From Sva-07 sp963715285 (GTDB lineage Bacteria; Actinomycetota; Acidimicrobiia; Acidimicrobiales; Ilumatobacteraceae), in contig CAVQRU010000001.1 in the NCBI GenBank assembly GCA_963715285.1, positions 1 to 64,000 of the forward strand: a stretch of DNA of 64,000 nucleotides, read 5' to 3'. The position numbers and the translations under genes are program-made. Position 1 is the first letter of the stretch; each line of letters begins with the position of its first letter. The notes under the pieces are model-generated. The model was not told the origin of the DNA, ran no database searches, and saw nothing but the letters and a program-made list of their open reading frames with translations. Of the stretch, positions 27,529 through 35,135 are shown piece by piece.

Positions 27529-28521
27529 TCATCCCGCCACGATCGCAATCGACCCGATCACGCTGACCGCCGCGACCGCGATCGGGGTGGCGAAGCTCGC
27601 CCAGGAGGGAAACGCCTTGTACGGCGGTGCCAACATCACCAGTCCGCAGATCGAACCGGCGACGATGCCGCCGACGTGACCACCGATCGAGATCCCCGGG
27701 ATCGCGAACGTGATGAACAGGTTCAGGAGCAGCGTGGCGCCGATCCCGGTCGAGAACGGGTTGACACCGCGCCGCCACAGCCCGATCGTGGCGGCGGCCA
27801 GCAGCCCGAACACCGCACCGGACGCACCGGCGGTGATCCCGACGCCGCCCATCGCGACCACGCCGAGCGAGCCACCGAACAACGACGCCAGGTAGAGGAG
27901 CAGGTACTTCACGCGACCGAGCGCGGGTTCGAGCATCCGCCCGAGGGCGTAGAGGAAGTACATGTTGAACGCGATGTGGAGCACACCGAAGTGCATGAAC
28001 CCGGAGGTGACCAGCCGGTACCAGCCGTCGGGTTCGGTGACGAGGACGTCGCCGTCGCTCTGCCAGAGGATCCGTTGGGCCAACACATCGCGACTGAGCC
28101 CGAACCGCAGGTGCGCATCGGTGACGCTGCCCGTGAGGGCGCCGGGGTCGCGGGTGAACAGCAGGACGGCGACGAAGATCACGACGTTCATCGCGATCAA
28201 CGACATCGTCACGAGCAACGGCTGGCGCGCCGACCAGAATCGGGCGCGGGTCTTGACGTCGGGACGCGACGCCTTCGCACACGACAGGCAGTGGCTGCCG
28301 ACCGCGGCCTGGACGAGACACGACTCGCAGGCGGGCGTGCCGCATCGCGTGCAGCGCCGACCGGCCGGGCGGTCGGGGTGGCGATAGCAGGTGGTGGTCG
28401 GGGACGGCGGGGTGGGCAGCGGACCGGTCGGGCCCGCTGCTGATCCTCGTGTCGACCCACCCGCTGATCCCGCGCTGGTGGCGCCCGAGGAGCCGGGTGG
28501 GGGCGGCGGCGGCAACGGCAC
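27529..28521 (-). CDS. Rhomboid intramembrane serine protease with N-terminal zinc motif
   Basis: A 330-residue rhomboid protease. Residues 1-42 are Pro/Gly/Ser-rich. Residues 45-81 hold seven cysteines (CYRHPDRPAGRRCTRCGTPACESC, HCLSCAK) forming a B-box-like zinc ribbon. Membrane helices follow from about residue 100. The catalytic Ser is S234 in AGASGAVFGL and the His is H282 in GGHVGG; the L1 loop motif SGFMHFGVLHIAFNMYFLY is clear. It cleaves transmembrane substrates in the plane of the membrane. GTG 28521 has a -10 TACCCT 6 bases upstream. It is the first gene of a four-gene operon. Confidence 0.93.
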   Translation of the reverse strand: MPLPPPPPPGSSGATSAGSAGGSTRGSAAGPTGPLPTPPSPTTTCYRHPDRPAGRRCTRCGTPACESCLVQAAVGSHCLSCAKASRPDVKTRARFWSARQPLLVTMSLIAMNVVIFVAVLLFTRDPGALTGSVTDAHLRFGLSRDVLAQRILWQSDGDVLVTEPDGWYRLVTSGFMHFGVLHIAFNMYFLYALGRMLEPALGRVKYLLLYLASLFGGSLGVVAMGGVGITAGASGAVFGLLAAATIGLWRRGVNPFSTGIGATLLLNLFITFAIPGISIGGHVGGIVAGSICGLVMLAPPYKAFPSWASFATPIAVAAVSVIGSIAIVAG

Positions 28522-28527
28522 GCACTC

Positions 28528-28533
28528 AGGGTA
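28528..28533 (-). promoter_or_regulatory. -10 hexamer TACCCT of the rhomboid-glpD operon
   Basis: Minus-strand TACCCT, 6 bases before GTG 28521, with no Shine-Dalgarno. Confidence 0.55.
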
Positions 28534-28574
28534 CCGACCCCGGACACTCAGAACGCCCCGGCCTCCCGGCGCGG

Positions 28575-30347
28575 TCAGTAGGGCGTCGAGGTGATCAGGT
28601 GTCGAGCGGCGGATGCGCGGGCGAGCAGATTGCCCTGGACCTCGTCACAGCCCGCTGCTCGGAGGCGGAGCAGCTGTTCGACCGTGCTCACCCGCTCGGC
28701 CACGACGCGCATGTCGAGCGCGTGGGCGAGCAGCACCACCGCGCGCACGAGCCGTGTGTCGGCGTCGGTCGACCCGGTCGGGAGCCCGAAGGCGCCATCG
28801 AGCTTGACGATGTCGGCACCCACGTCGGTGAGGACCGACAACGCGTTGGCGCCGGTGCCGAAGTTGTCGATCGCGATGCGAACACCCAGCCGTCGCAGGG
28901 CTCGCACGGATCGGGTGATGTCGATGTTGCGGCCGAGCAGTGCCGTCTCGCGGGCTTCGAGCACGAGTTGATGCGGCTCGAGTCCGTGCACCCGCAACAT
29001 CGACATCACCAGGTTGACGAACGACGCACTCGCGAGCTGCACCGGCGACACGTTGACGTGCGCGGCGAAATCGTTGCCGACGCGGCCCTGTTGGAGCCAC
29101 AGCCTCGTCTCGACCATGGCCTGCTCGAGCACGAATTCACCGAGTTCGCCGATCGATCCGGCCTCCTCGGCGATCGAGACGAACTCGATCGGCTCGATCC
29201 GGCCTCGGGTGGGGTGCTGCCATCGCACGAGCGCCTCGGCTCCCACGGTCTGGCGGGTGACGGCGGAGAACACCGGCTGGTACTCGAGGTCGAGCCGTTT
29301 GTCGGTGATCGCACGCGCCAGTTCGGCGGCGAGTTCGGTTCGCTCACGCGCCGCAGAACGCATCTCGGCGGTGAACACCACGCATCGGCTGCGCCCCGCG
29401 TTCTTGGCCTCGTACATGGCGGTGTCGGCGTTGCTGATCAGTGTCGACGCCGGCATCGGGTCGTCGCCGCGCAAGACCTCCTCGTCGGAGAGTGCGACCC
29501 CGATGCTCACCGAGAACTGGAGGTCGAGCTGACGCAGGCGAAGTCGGCCGGTCAGTGCTCGTCGGACCCGGTCGGCGAGATCGAGTGCGTCCTCGACGTC
29601 GATGATGTCGGTGCACATCACGAGGAATTCGTCGCCGCCGATGCGCGCGACACGGTCCTGCGGACGCACGGTGTCGGCGAGCCGGTGCGCGACCGACACG
29701 AGCAGCCGGTCGCCGACCTGGTGCCCGAGTGCGTCGTTGACGTGCTTCAGCCGGTCGAGGTCGACGAAGATCGCAGCGACGTGACCCGGGCGGCCGTGTT
29801 GATCGGCCAACGCGTGCGACAGCGTCGTGAGGATCTGGCGCCGATTGGGCAGACCGGTCAACGGGTCGTGTGTCGCCCGGTGGCGCAGCGTGGCCAGGGT
29901 GGCACGCGCGGAGGTGACGTCGTGGGTGGTGAGCCCGATGAAGCCACCGGTGGGGAGTTGGTCGTCGTGGCGCACCGCGACGGTCGCGCGGAAGACGAGC
30001 TGGTCGCCGGCGGGGTCGATGCGATCGACATCGCCCTGCCAGGTGCCATCAGTCGAACCGTTCACCAGGTGGCGAGGAGCATGGTCCAGGATCGAGCGGA
30101 GCATCCCATGGCTCGCCGAGCCGACGGTGAGCGACTCGACCGAAGCGGCGCCGAGCAGTTCGAGTGCGGACTCGTTTGCCGCCCGGACGGCACCGTCGAG
30201 CGTCATGATCACCACGGCGGTGCGGTCTGCGTCGAGGAGCTCGCGCATCGCGATCGGGAGCGCGAACGCGTCCGGCTGCCGGCTCTCGTTGTCGTTGTCG
30301 TTGTCGCCGTCGTGCACGGCGGTCTCCTCGTCTGGTCGGTCCGACAC
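28575..30347 (-). CDS. PAS-GGDEF-EAL cyclic-di-GMP protein, EAL site degenerate
   Basis: A 590-residue soluble signalling protein. Residues about 40-150 look like a PAS sensor. The GGDEF domain (about 155-330) has an intact signature RIGGDEF (237-241), preceded by the inhibitory I-site R228-P-Q-D231 at the standard five-residue spacing, so it should be a product-inhibited diguanylate cyclase. The EAL domain keeps EAL (371-373), NVSP, K515 and Q571. However, the DDFGTG metal motif reads D494-N495-FGTG and AEGVET reads AERVST, so phosphodiesterase activity is doubtful. GTG 30347 lies 5 bases after the YbhB stop, implying cotranscription. Confidence 0.9.
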   Translation of the reverse strand: MSDRPDEETAVHDGDNDNDNESRQPDAFALPIAMRELLDADRTAVVIMTLDGAVRAANESALELLGAASVESLTVGSASHGMLRSILDHAPRHLVNGSTDGTWQGDVDRIDPAGDQLVFRATVAVRHDDQLPTGGFIGLTTHDVTSARATLATLRHRATHDPLTGLPNRRQILTTLSHALADQHGRPGHVAAIFVDLDRLKHVNDALGHQVGDRLLVSVAHRLADTVRPQDRVARIGGDEFLVMCTDIIDVEDALDLADRVRRALTGRLRLRQLDLQFSVSIGVALSDEEVLRGDDPMPASTLISNADTAMYEAKNAGRSRCVVFTAEMRSAARERTELAAELARAITDKRLDLEYQPVFSAVTRQTVGAEALVRWQHPTRGRIEPIEFVSIAEEAGSIGELGEFVLEQAMVETRLWLQQGRVGNDFAAHVNVSPVQLASASFVNLVMSMLRVHGLEPHQLVLEARETALLGRNIDITRSVRALRRLGVRIAIDNFGTGANALSVLTDVGADIVKLDGAFGLPTGSTDADTRLVRAVVLLAHALDMRVVAERVSTVEQLLRLRAAGCDEVQGNLLARASAARHLITSTPY

Positions 30348-30352
30348 CCGTG

Positions 30353-31060
30353 TCAGCGCTGGTAGGTCGTGATCAGATCGGCTGATCCGATCGTGACCGC
30401 AGCGATGGAGTCCAGGAGTTCGGTTGCGAGTGTTCCATCGGCACCTTCGAGCGCAGTGTTGAGCGCGTAGGCGGTCAGGCGGTACTGGTGGGCGTCGTCA
30501 CCGGGCGGCGGACACGGGCCGTCGTACCCGATGTTGCCGAAGAAGTTCAACGCCTGGATCGCATCGGGAGGGACGTCGCCTTCGACCAACGCGATCTCGG
30601 CGGGGTCGAGTCCGGCGATCACCCAGTGGACGAAGGGTCGACCGTTGCTGACGGCAGAATCGTCGACGAGCGCGAGCGCGATCTCGACCGTTCCCGCCGG
30701 CACGGCGCCCCAACTCACCGCCGGTGCCACGTCGAGCCCGTCACAGGTGTGGCGAGCATCGATTGGCTGGCCGTCGGCCCACGGCGCCGTGATCGTGAAC
30801 GCCTCGATGGCGGCGACCGGCGGCAGCGACGCTGCCAGTTCGGGTCCGGGGAGGGACTGGGCGATCTGGCCCTGGTCGAACTGGCCCTGGTCGATCTCCG
30901 AGCTGGTGCTGACGTCGCTCGTGTCGACCGGCGCCGGGTAGTCGGCAGGATCGTACGGCTGGAGCTGCTTGCCGTCGCCGGTGTCACACGCCGCCGTGCC
31001 CAGGGCGAGCAGCGACGCCGCGACGCCGAGGGTCGCCGCTCGGAAGGTGATCACGCCCAT
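30353..31060 (-). CDS. YbhB/YbcL (PEBP)-family lipoprotein
   Basis: A 235-residue protein with a signal ending in the lipobox ALGTAAC (Cys25) and a linker rich in Asp/Gln/Ser. A Raf-kinase-inhibitor-like PEBP domain follows: DGLDVAPAVSWGAVPAGT, IALALVDDSA, FVHWVIAGLDP and GPCPPPGDDAHQYRLTAYALNT. PEBP proteins bind anionic ligands such as phospholipid head groups; the bacterial role is unclear. A -10 TACGCT lies 10 bases from ATG 31060 but exactly 7 from GTG 31063, so the true start may be one codon upstream. It leads a two-gene unit with the GGDEF protein. Confidence 0.85.
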   Translation of the reverse strand: MGVITFRAATLGVAASLLALGTAACDTGDGKQLQPYDPADYPAPVDTSDVSTSSEIDQGQFDQGQIAQSLPGPELAASLPPVAAIEAFTITAPWADGQPIDARHTCDGLDVAPAVSWGAVPAGTVEIALALVDDSAVSNGRPFVHWVIAGLDPAEIALVEGDVPPDAIQALNFFGNIGYDGPCPPPGDDAHQYRLTAYALNTALEGADGTLATELLDSIAAVTIGSADLITTYQR

Positions 31061-31070
31061 CACCTGTCGG

Positions 31071-31076
31071 AGCGTA
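31071..31076 (-). promoter_or_regulatory. -10 hexamer TACGCT upstream of YbhB gene
   Basis: Minus-strand TACGCT, 7 bases from GTG 31063 and 10 from ATG 31060. Confidence 0.45.
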
Positions 31077-31103
31077 CGCGTTCGGACTGCATCCCCCGCA
31101 TCG

Positions 31104-31130
31104 CCGGGATCACCGGGATCACCGGGATCG
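31104..31130. repeat. Three tandem 9-bp units (CCGGGATCA)
   Basis: CCGGGATCA, CCGGGATCA and CCGGGATCG lie head to tail in the divergent region between the YbhB and mca promoters. A possible operator or slippage repeat. Confidence 0.6.
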
Positions 31131-31146
31131 GCGTGGCCGACGCCGG

Positions 31147-31152
31147 TAGCCT
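31147..31152 (+). promoter_or_regulatory. -10 hexamer TAGCCT, leaderless mca start
   Basis: TAGCCT ends 7 bases before GTG 31160. Confidence 0.5.
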
Positions 31153-31159
31153 GCCCCGG

Positions 31160-32068
31160 GTGACCGAGCGCCTGACGTTGATGACCGTTCACGCCCACCC
31201 CGACGACGAGGCGTCCAAGGGCGCCCCGACGCTGGCGCGCTACCACGACGAGGGCGTCCGCACCGTGCTCGTGTGCTGCACCGGCGGCGAGGAGGGCGAT
31301 CTCCAGAACCCGTCGCTGCGCGAGGAGGGCCAGCCGTTCCACGGCCTCACACCCGAGCAGGAGCGCGAGCTCGTCGCCTCGATGCGAGCCTCCGAACTCG
31401 CGGCGTCCGCCGAGATCATCGGCTTCGACGTCGTGGAGATGCTCGGCTACCGCGACTCCGGCATGGCCGACACCGAACCGAACAACCATCCCGACTGCTT
31501 CCACCAGGCCGACATCGACGAAGCGACCGGTCGCCTCGTGGCGCTCATCCGCCGGGAGCGACCCCAGGTGATCATCACCTACGGCGACGACCAGGCCGGC
31601 TACCCGCACCCCGACCACCTGCGCGTCCACGACATCTCGGTGCTCGCGTTCGAGCGGGCGGGCGACCCCGACTGGTATCCCGACCTCGGCGAACCGTTCG
31701 CTCCGTCGAAGCTCTACTACTCGGTGTGGTCCAAGGCCCGCATCCTCGCGATCCACGAGATGATGCTGCGACTGAAGGGCGAGTCGCCGTTCGAACAGGA
31801 GTGGCTCGATCGACCCGGCCAGGATCATCGGATCACGACCCGCATCGACATCACCGGGTACATGTACGCCCGGACCGGATCGCTGCGAGCCCACGCCACG
31901 CAGGTCGATCCGAATGCGCTGTGGTGGTTCGGCGCTGACGACGATCAGCTGACCGAGGCCTATCCGTGGGAGGACTGGATCCTCGCCCGGTCGCTCGTCG
32001 GATCGATCCCGGCCGACGACGGCGAGCGCGACCTGTTCGCCGGTGTCCGTGAGCGGGTGGCGCAGTGA
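31160..32068 (+). CDS. mca: Mycothiol S-conjugate amidase
   Basis: A 302-residue PIG-L/LmbE-family zinc amidase. The metal motif is MTVHAHPDDEASKG (HPDDE), with the later AGYPHPDHLRVHD block supplying another zinc His. Mca cuts mycothiol conjugates of electrophiles or drugs, yielding a mercapturate for export and GlcN-inositol for recycling. Features favouring Mca over the related deacetylase MshB are CTGGEEGDLQNPSL, MLGYRDSGMADTEPNNHP and the C-terminal HATQVDPNALWWF. GTG 31160 is set by the -10 box. It overlaps the next small gene by 4 bases. Confidence 0.92.
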   Translation: MTERLTLMTVHAHPDDEASKGAPTLARYHDEGVRTVLVCCTGGEEGDLQNPSLREEGQPFHGLTPEQERELVASMRASELAASAEIIGFDVVEMLGYRDSGMADTEPNNHPDCFHQADIDEATGRLVALIRRERPQVIITYGDDQAGYPHPDHLRVHDISVLAFERAGDPDWYPDLGEPFAPSKLYYSVWSKARILAIHEMMLRLKGESPFEQEWLDRPGQDHRITTRIDITGYMYARTGSLRAHATQVDPNALWWFGADDDQLTEAYPWEDWILARSLVGSIPADDGERDLFAGVRERVAQ

Positions 32069-32301
32069 GCGTTCAGTACCGCGTGGTCGTGGCGAAGAAG
32101 GACGAACGCGTCGACGGTCCCGACGACGCCGATGTCGTGATCACGGTCCCGCTCGTCGATGCCGCCGCCGAGGGGTTCGATCCGACCGTGGCGTACATGC
32201 GTGGGGTCCTCAAGGCATCCGGTCACACCGGCCGGGTCCTCGACGAACTGAAGTCCGGCGCGGCGTCCGCCGCCATCGCCTCGCTCGTCGCGCAGTCCTG
32301 A
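32065..32301 (+). CDS. Small protein translationally coupled to mca
   Basis: A 78-residue soluble protein that overlaps the mca stop by four bases (GTGA), so translation should be coupled. It starts MSVQYRVVVAKKDERVDGPDDADVVITVP and ends in a helical region (YMRGVLKASGHTGRVLDELKSGAASAA). I recognise no domain. Its tight linkage suggests a role in mycothiol conjugate handling, but that is inference from position only. Confidence 0.7.
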   Translation: MSVQYRVVVAKKDERVDGPDDADVVITVPLVDAAAEGFDPTVAYMRGVLKASGHTGRVLDELKSGAASAAIASLVAQS

Positions 32302-32302
32302 G

Positions 32303-33145
32303 TCAGCCGGCTCGCATCACGTCGCGGAGGTCGCGATAGCCGATCAGCGTCGCACCGCTCGCGTCGAGGCGCGTCCGCAGTTCGTCTCCGGTCACCAGGG
32401 CGAGATCGTCGATCCAGCCCTGGGTGTAGTCGCCCAGGGCCCGGACCTCGGGGGTGTCGATCGCCGGCTGGACGTGGATCTCGGTGACGCCCGGCCGGAG
32501 GTCGTCGATCGCCGCGAAGACGCGCTCGGCGCTGCCTGCACGCCAGTCGTGGTCGAAGTGATCGGGGAACACGACGCCCTCCTCGATGGCGAGGCGGCGG
32601 AAGGGAAAGCCGGCCTGCTCAGCGGAGACCGTGGAGGGCAGGCGGATCGGCAGCGCGAACTCGACGGCGAGTTCGAGGTAGACGTCGAAGAACTCGGGTC
32701 GCAGCGTGATCGCCGTGAGGTGGGGGGCGAGGTGGGTGATCTCGAGGCCCCAGGCGATCGCCCGCTCGATCTGTGCGCGCAGTTCGCGCAGCACCTCGTC
32801 GTGGTCGGCGTGCTCCCAGAGATCCTCCAGGGTGCGCGGAAAGCCACCCTCGCCCGACTGCAGCGACGGTGCGTGGGTGATCGGGCCCCAGCGATAGCAC
32901 TCGTGCTCGGCGTTGAGGGTGAGATGGACCCCGATGTCGTCGCTCGGCAGCGCCATCCGTGCGGCGTACGACGCCCACGGCGCAGGGACCATGATCGACG
33001 CGCACGTGGCGGCGCCGTCGTGGAGGGCTCGGAACACCCCGACGTTCGCAGCGTGACAGGACCCGAGGTCGTCGCACGAGAGGATCACGAGACGCTGGTC
33101 GGGGCGATGCCCGAGACGTTCGGCGAGGGTGATCTCGGCGGTCAC
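32303..33145 (-). CDS. ChbG/HpnK (YdjC-like) carbohydrate deacetylase
   Basis: A 280-residue YdjC-fold deacetylase. The metal-site motif is LVILSCDDLGSCHAANVGVF (tandem Asp), with DIGVHLTLNAEHE supplying a metal His and THLAPHLTAI a further His, slightly unlike the usual HLDSH. Family members deacetylate chito-oligosaccharides or hopanoid-linked acetylglucosamine; the substrate here is unknown. GTG 33145 has a -10 TAGCGT 7 bases upstream. It is convergent with the mca pair, one base apart from the small gene. Confidence 0.82.
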   Translation of the reverse strand: MTAEITLAERLGHRPDQRLVILSCDDLGSCHAANVGVFRALHDGAATCASIMVPAPWASYAARMALPSDDIGVHLTLNAEHECYRWGPITHAPSLQSGEGGFPRTLEDLWEHADHDEVLRELRAQIERAIAWGLEITHLAPHLTAITLRPEFFDVYLELAVEFALPIRLPSTVSAEQAGFPFRRLAIEEGVVFPDHFDHDWRAGSAERVFAAIDDLRPGVTEIHVQPAIDTPEVRALGDYTQGWIDDLALVTGDELRTRLDASGATLIGYRDLRDVMRAG

Positions 33146-33152
33146 CGCGGCG

Positions 33153-33158
33153 ACGCTA
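33153..33158 (-). promoter_or_regulatory. -10 hexamer TAGCGT, leaderless start
   Basis: Minus-strand TAGCGT, 7 bases before GTG 33145. Confidence 0.5.
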
Positions 33159-33175
33159 CCGGACGGAGCGGACGC

Positions 33176-33679
33176 TCACGGCGGGCAGGCGGCCCACAAC
33201 CCGAGGTCGTCGGCCTCGGCGGCGCTCGCGGCGTCCGCGAAGTCGCGGGCGAACGTGCTGTTGGGTGCGATCGTGAGCGGTGTGGCGTAGCCCTGGCGGA
33301 TGATCTCGTCGTTGACGAACAGCGCCGCCGTCCCGTCGGAGCCGAGCAGGTACACGTAGCCGAGCAGGCGCCCGTAGTCGTCGCGGCCGACGACGTCGCG
33401 GTCGACGCGCACGCGGGTGCCCGGCGGGAGCAGCGACTCGGTAAAGGCGCTCGCTTCGGGGCCGTAGCACTCGACGGGTGAGTTCGGCTTCTTGGTCTCC
33501 GGGGTGTCGATCCCGATCAGTCGGATGCGTTCGAGGGTGTCGCCGAACTCGACGTCGATCGTGTCACCGTCGACCACCTGTTCGACCGTGCCGACGCCGG
33601 GCGGGTCGCCGGAGCCGCGGCCGACGCACCCGGACGTGCCGAGCACACAGGTGCAGATGGCGGCCGCAGCGAAGCGCAT
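33176..33679 (-). CDS. Thermonuclease-family (SNase-like) lipoprotein
   Basis: A 167-residue secreted nuclease-fold protein. The signal peptide ends in the lipobox GTSGC (Cys18). The SNase domain opens with VEQVVDGDTIDVEFG, then RIRLIGIDTPET with active-site Arg and acidic residues, GPEASAFTESLLPPGTRV and RDDYGRLLGYVYL with the second conserved Arg. It probably cleaves nucleic acid at the cell surface with Ca2+. No partner is obvious, and it lies between the deacetylase and thiolase genes on the same strand. Confidence 0.88.
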   Translation of the reverse strand: MRFAAAAICTCVLGTSGCVGRGSGDPPGVGTVEQVVDGDTIDVEFGDTLERIRLIGIDTPETKKPNSPVECYGPEASAFTESLLPPGTRVRVDRDVVGRDDYGRLLGYVYLLGSDGTAALFVNDEIIRQGYATPLTIAPNSTFARDFADAASAAEADDLGLWAACPP

Positions 33680-33725
33680 CCGGTGGGTCTACCGGCCTCA
33701 TTCCCGCGCCCCGCCCCCAGAACGT

Positions 33726-33771
33726 TTGCGTGAGGTTTCCGGTGGGGCGTCCCACCGGAAACCGTACGCAA
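33726..33771. repeat. Long hairpin, TTGCGT arms and GGTGGG centre, copy 1
   Basis: TTGCGT (33726-33731) pairs with ACGCAA (33766-33771). Inside, GGTTTCCGGTGGG (33734-33746) pairs perfectly with CCCACCGGAAACC (33751-33763) around a GCGT loop. It lies just downstream of the thiolase stop. A relative with the same outer arm and centre lies at 60820. Confidence 0.85.
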
Positions 33772-33789
33772 GCCGGGATGCACCCGGTG

Positions 33790-34974
33790 TCAGAGGCGTT
33801 CGATGATCGTGCCGGTGCCGAGTCCACCGCCGCAGCACATCGAGATCAGGGCGTAGCGGCCACCGGTGCGCTCGAGTTCGTACAGCGCCTTCGTCATCAG
33901 GAACGCGCCGGTGGCGCCGAGCGGGTGGCCGAGAGCGATCGCGCCGCCGTTGGGGTTGGTCTTGTCGAGGTCGGCGCCGACCTCCTTCGCCCAGGCGAGC
34001 ACGACCGAGGCGAACGCCTCGTTGATCTCGAACACGTCGATGTCGTCGATCGACAGCCCGGTGCGCTTCAGCAGGTGCTGCGTGGCGTCCATCGGGCCGG
34101 TGAGCATCAGCACAGGATCGGTGCCGACGAGACAGGTGTCGACGACGCGTGCCCGCGCCCTCAGACCGAGCTCGGCGGCCTTTGCCTCGGTGGCGACCAG
34201 GACGGCGGCGGCGCCGTCGGAGATCTGCGAGGAGTTGCCGGCGGTGTGCACCCCGTTCTCGCGGGCGACCGGCTTCAGGGTGGCCAGCTTCTCGAGCGTG
34301 GTCTCACGCAGCCCCTCGTCGCGGGTCACGGTGTGCATGGTGTCGGTCGGGTTGCCCTCCTCGTCGAGGTCGGGAGCGTCGATGGTGATGTACTGGCCCG
34401 AGAAGCGGTCCTCGGCCCAGGCCTGCGCGGCCCGCTGCTGCGAGGCGAACCCGAAGGCGTCGGTGTCGTCACGGGTGATGCCCCACTTGTCGGCGATGCG
34501 CTCGGCGCCTTCGAACTGCGAGGTCATCTCGTACTGCTCGAAGTAGGTCCGCGGAATCGGAACGCCGAGGCCGAGCGCCTTGTTGCCCGACGCGCCGATC
34601 GGCACCCGGCTCATCGCCTCGACGCCGCAGGCCAGCGCCATGTCGACCGCGCCGGAGCCGACGAGCGACGACGCGAGGTTGGTGGCCTGCTGGCTGGAGC
34701 CGCACTGCGTGTCGACGGTGGTGTTGGCGACGCTGAGCGGGAGTCCGGCGGACAGCCACGCCGTGCGGCCGATGTTGAACGCCTGCTCGCCGACCTGGCT
34801 CACGCAACCGGTGACGACCTGGCCGACCTCGGTGGGGTCCACGCCGTTGCGGTCGACGATCGCCCGTTGCACTCGGGCGAGGGTCTCGGCGGGATGGAGG
34901 GTCGACAGGCCACCGTTGCGCTTGCCGATCGGGGTGCGGACGGCATCGACGATCACGACATCTGAGCTGCTCAT
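33790..34974 (-). CDS. Thiolase (acetyl-CoA acetyltransferase)
   Basis: A 394-residue thiolase. The acylated cysteine is C91 in VDTQCGSSQQA. The catalytic His blocks are FEINEAFASVV and NGGAIALGHPLGATGA, and the second catalytic Cys is in SMCCGGGLGTG. It condenses or cleaves acyl-CoA in beta-oxidation or acetoacetyl-CoA metabolism. ATG 34974 is supported by a -10 TACAGT 7 bases upstream. It fits the many acyl-CoA genes in the window, though none is its direct operon partner. Confidence 0.93.
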   Translation of the reverse strand: MSSSDVVIVDAVRTPIGKRNGGLSTLHPAETLARVQRAIVDRNGVDPTEVGQVVTGCVSQVGEQAFNIGRTAWLSAGLPLSVANTTVDTQCGSSQQATNLASSLVGSGAVDMALACGVEAMSRVPIGASGNKALGLGVPIPRTYFEQYEMTSQFEGAERIADKWGITRDDTDAFGFASQQRAAQAWAEDRFSGQYITIDAPDLDEEGNPTDTMHTVTRDEGLRETTLEKLATLKPVARENGVHTAGNSSQISDGAAAVLVATEAKAAELGLRARARVVDTCLVGTDPVLMLTGPMDATQHLLKRTGLSIDDIDVFEINEAFASVVLAWAKEVGADLDKTNPNGGAIALGHPLGATGAFLMTKALYELERTGGRYALISMCCGGGLGTGTIIERL

Positions 34975-34981
34975 GCCGCCG

Positions 34982-34987
34982 ACTGTA
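34982..34987 (-). promoter_or_regulatory. -10 hexamer TACAGT, leaderless thiolase start
   Basis: Minus-strand TACAGT, 7 bases before ATG 34974. Confidence 0.55.
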
Positions 34988-35017
34988 GAAGGTCGCGTCT
35001 CCTCCGATTCAGCCCGA

Positions 35018-35059
35018 GCGATGAGCCAGACCCCGCCATCCGGGGAGTTGGCTCATCGC
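35018..35059. repeat. GCGATGAGC-arm hairpin, copy 4
   Basis: GCGATGAGCCA (35018-35028) pairs with TGGCTCATCGC (35049-35059). The inner CCCCG/CGGGG is also paired. The C-to-G arm change relative to other copies is compensated on the opposite arm. Confidence 0.88.
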
Positions 35060-35077
35060 CGCGGTGACGCAGCTCCA

Positions 35078-35119
35078 GCGATGAGCGAGATCCCGCCATC
35101 CGGGGAGTTCGCTCATCGC
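35078..35119. repeat. GCGATGAGC-arm hairpin, copy 5
   Basis: GCGATGAGCGA (35078-35088) pairs with TCGCTCATCGC (35109-35119). It is tandem with copy 4 and nearly identical to it, downstream of nudC. Confidence 0.88.
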
Positions 35120-35135
35120 CCGGGGATCTGGGGGC

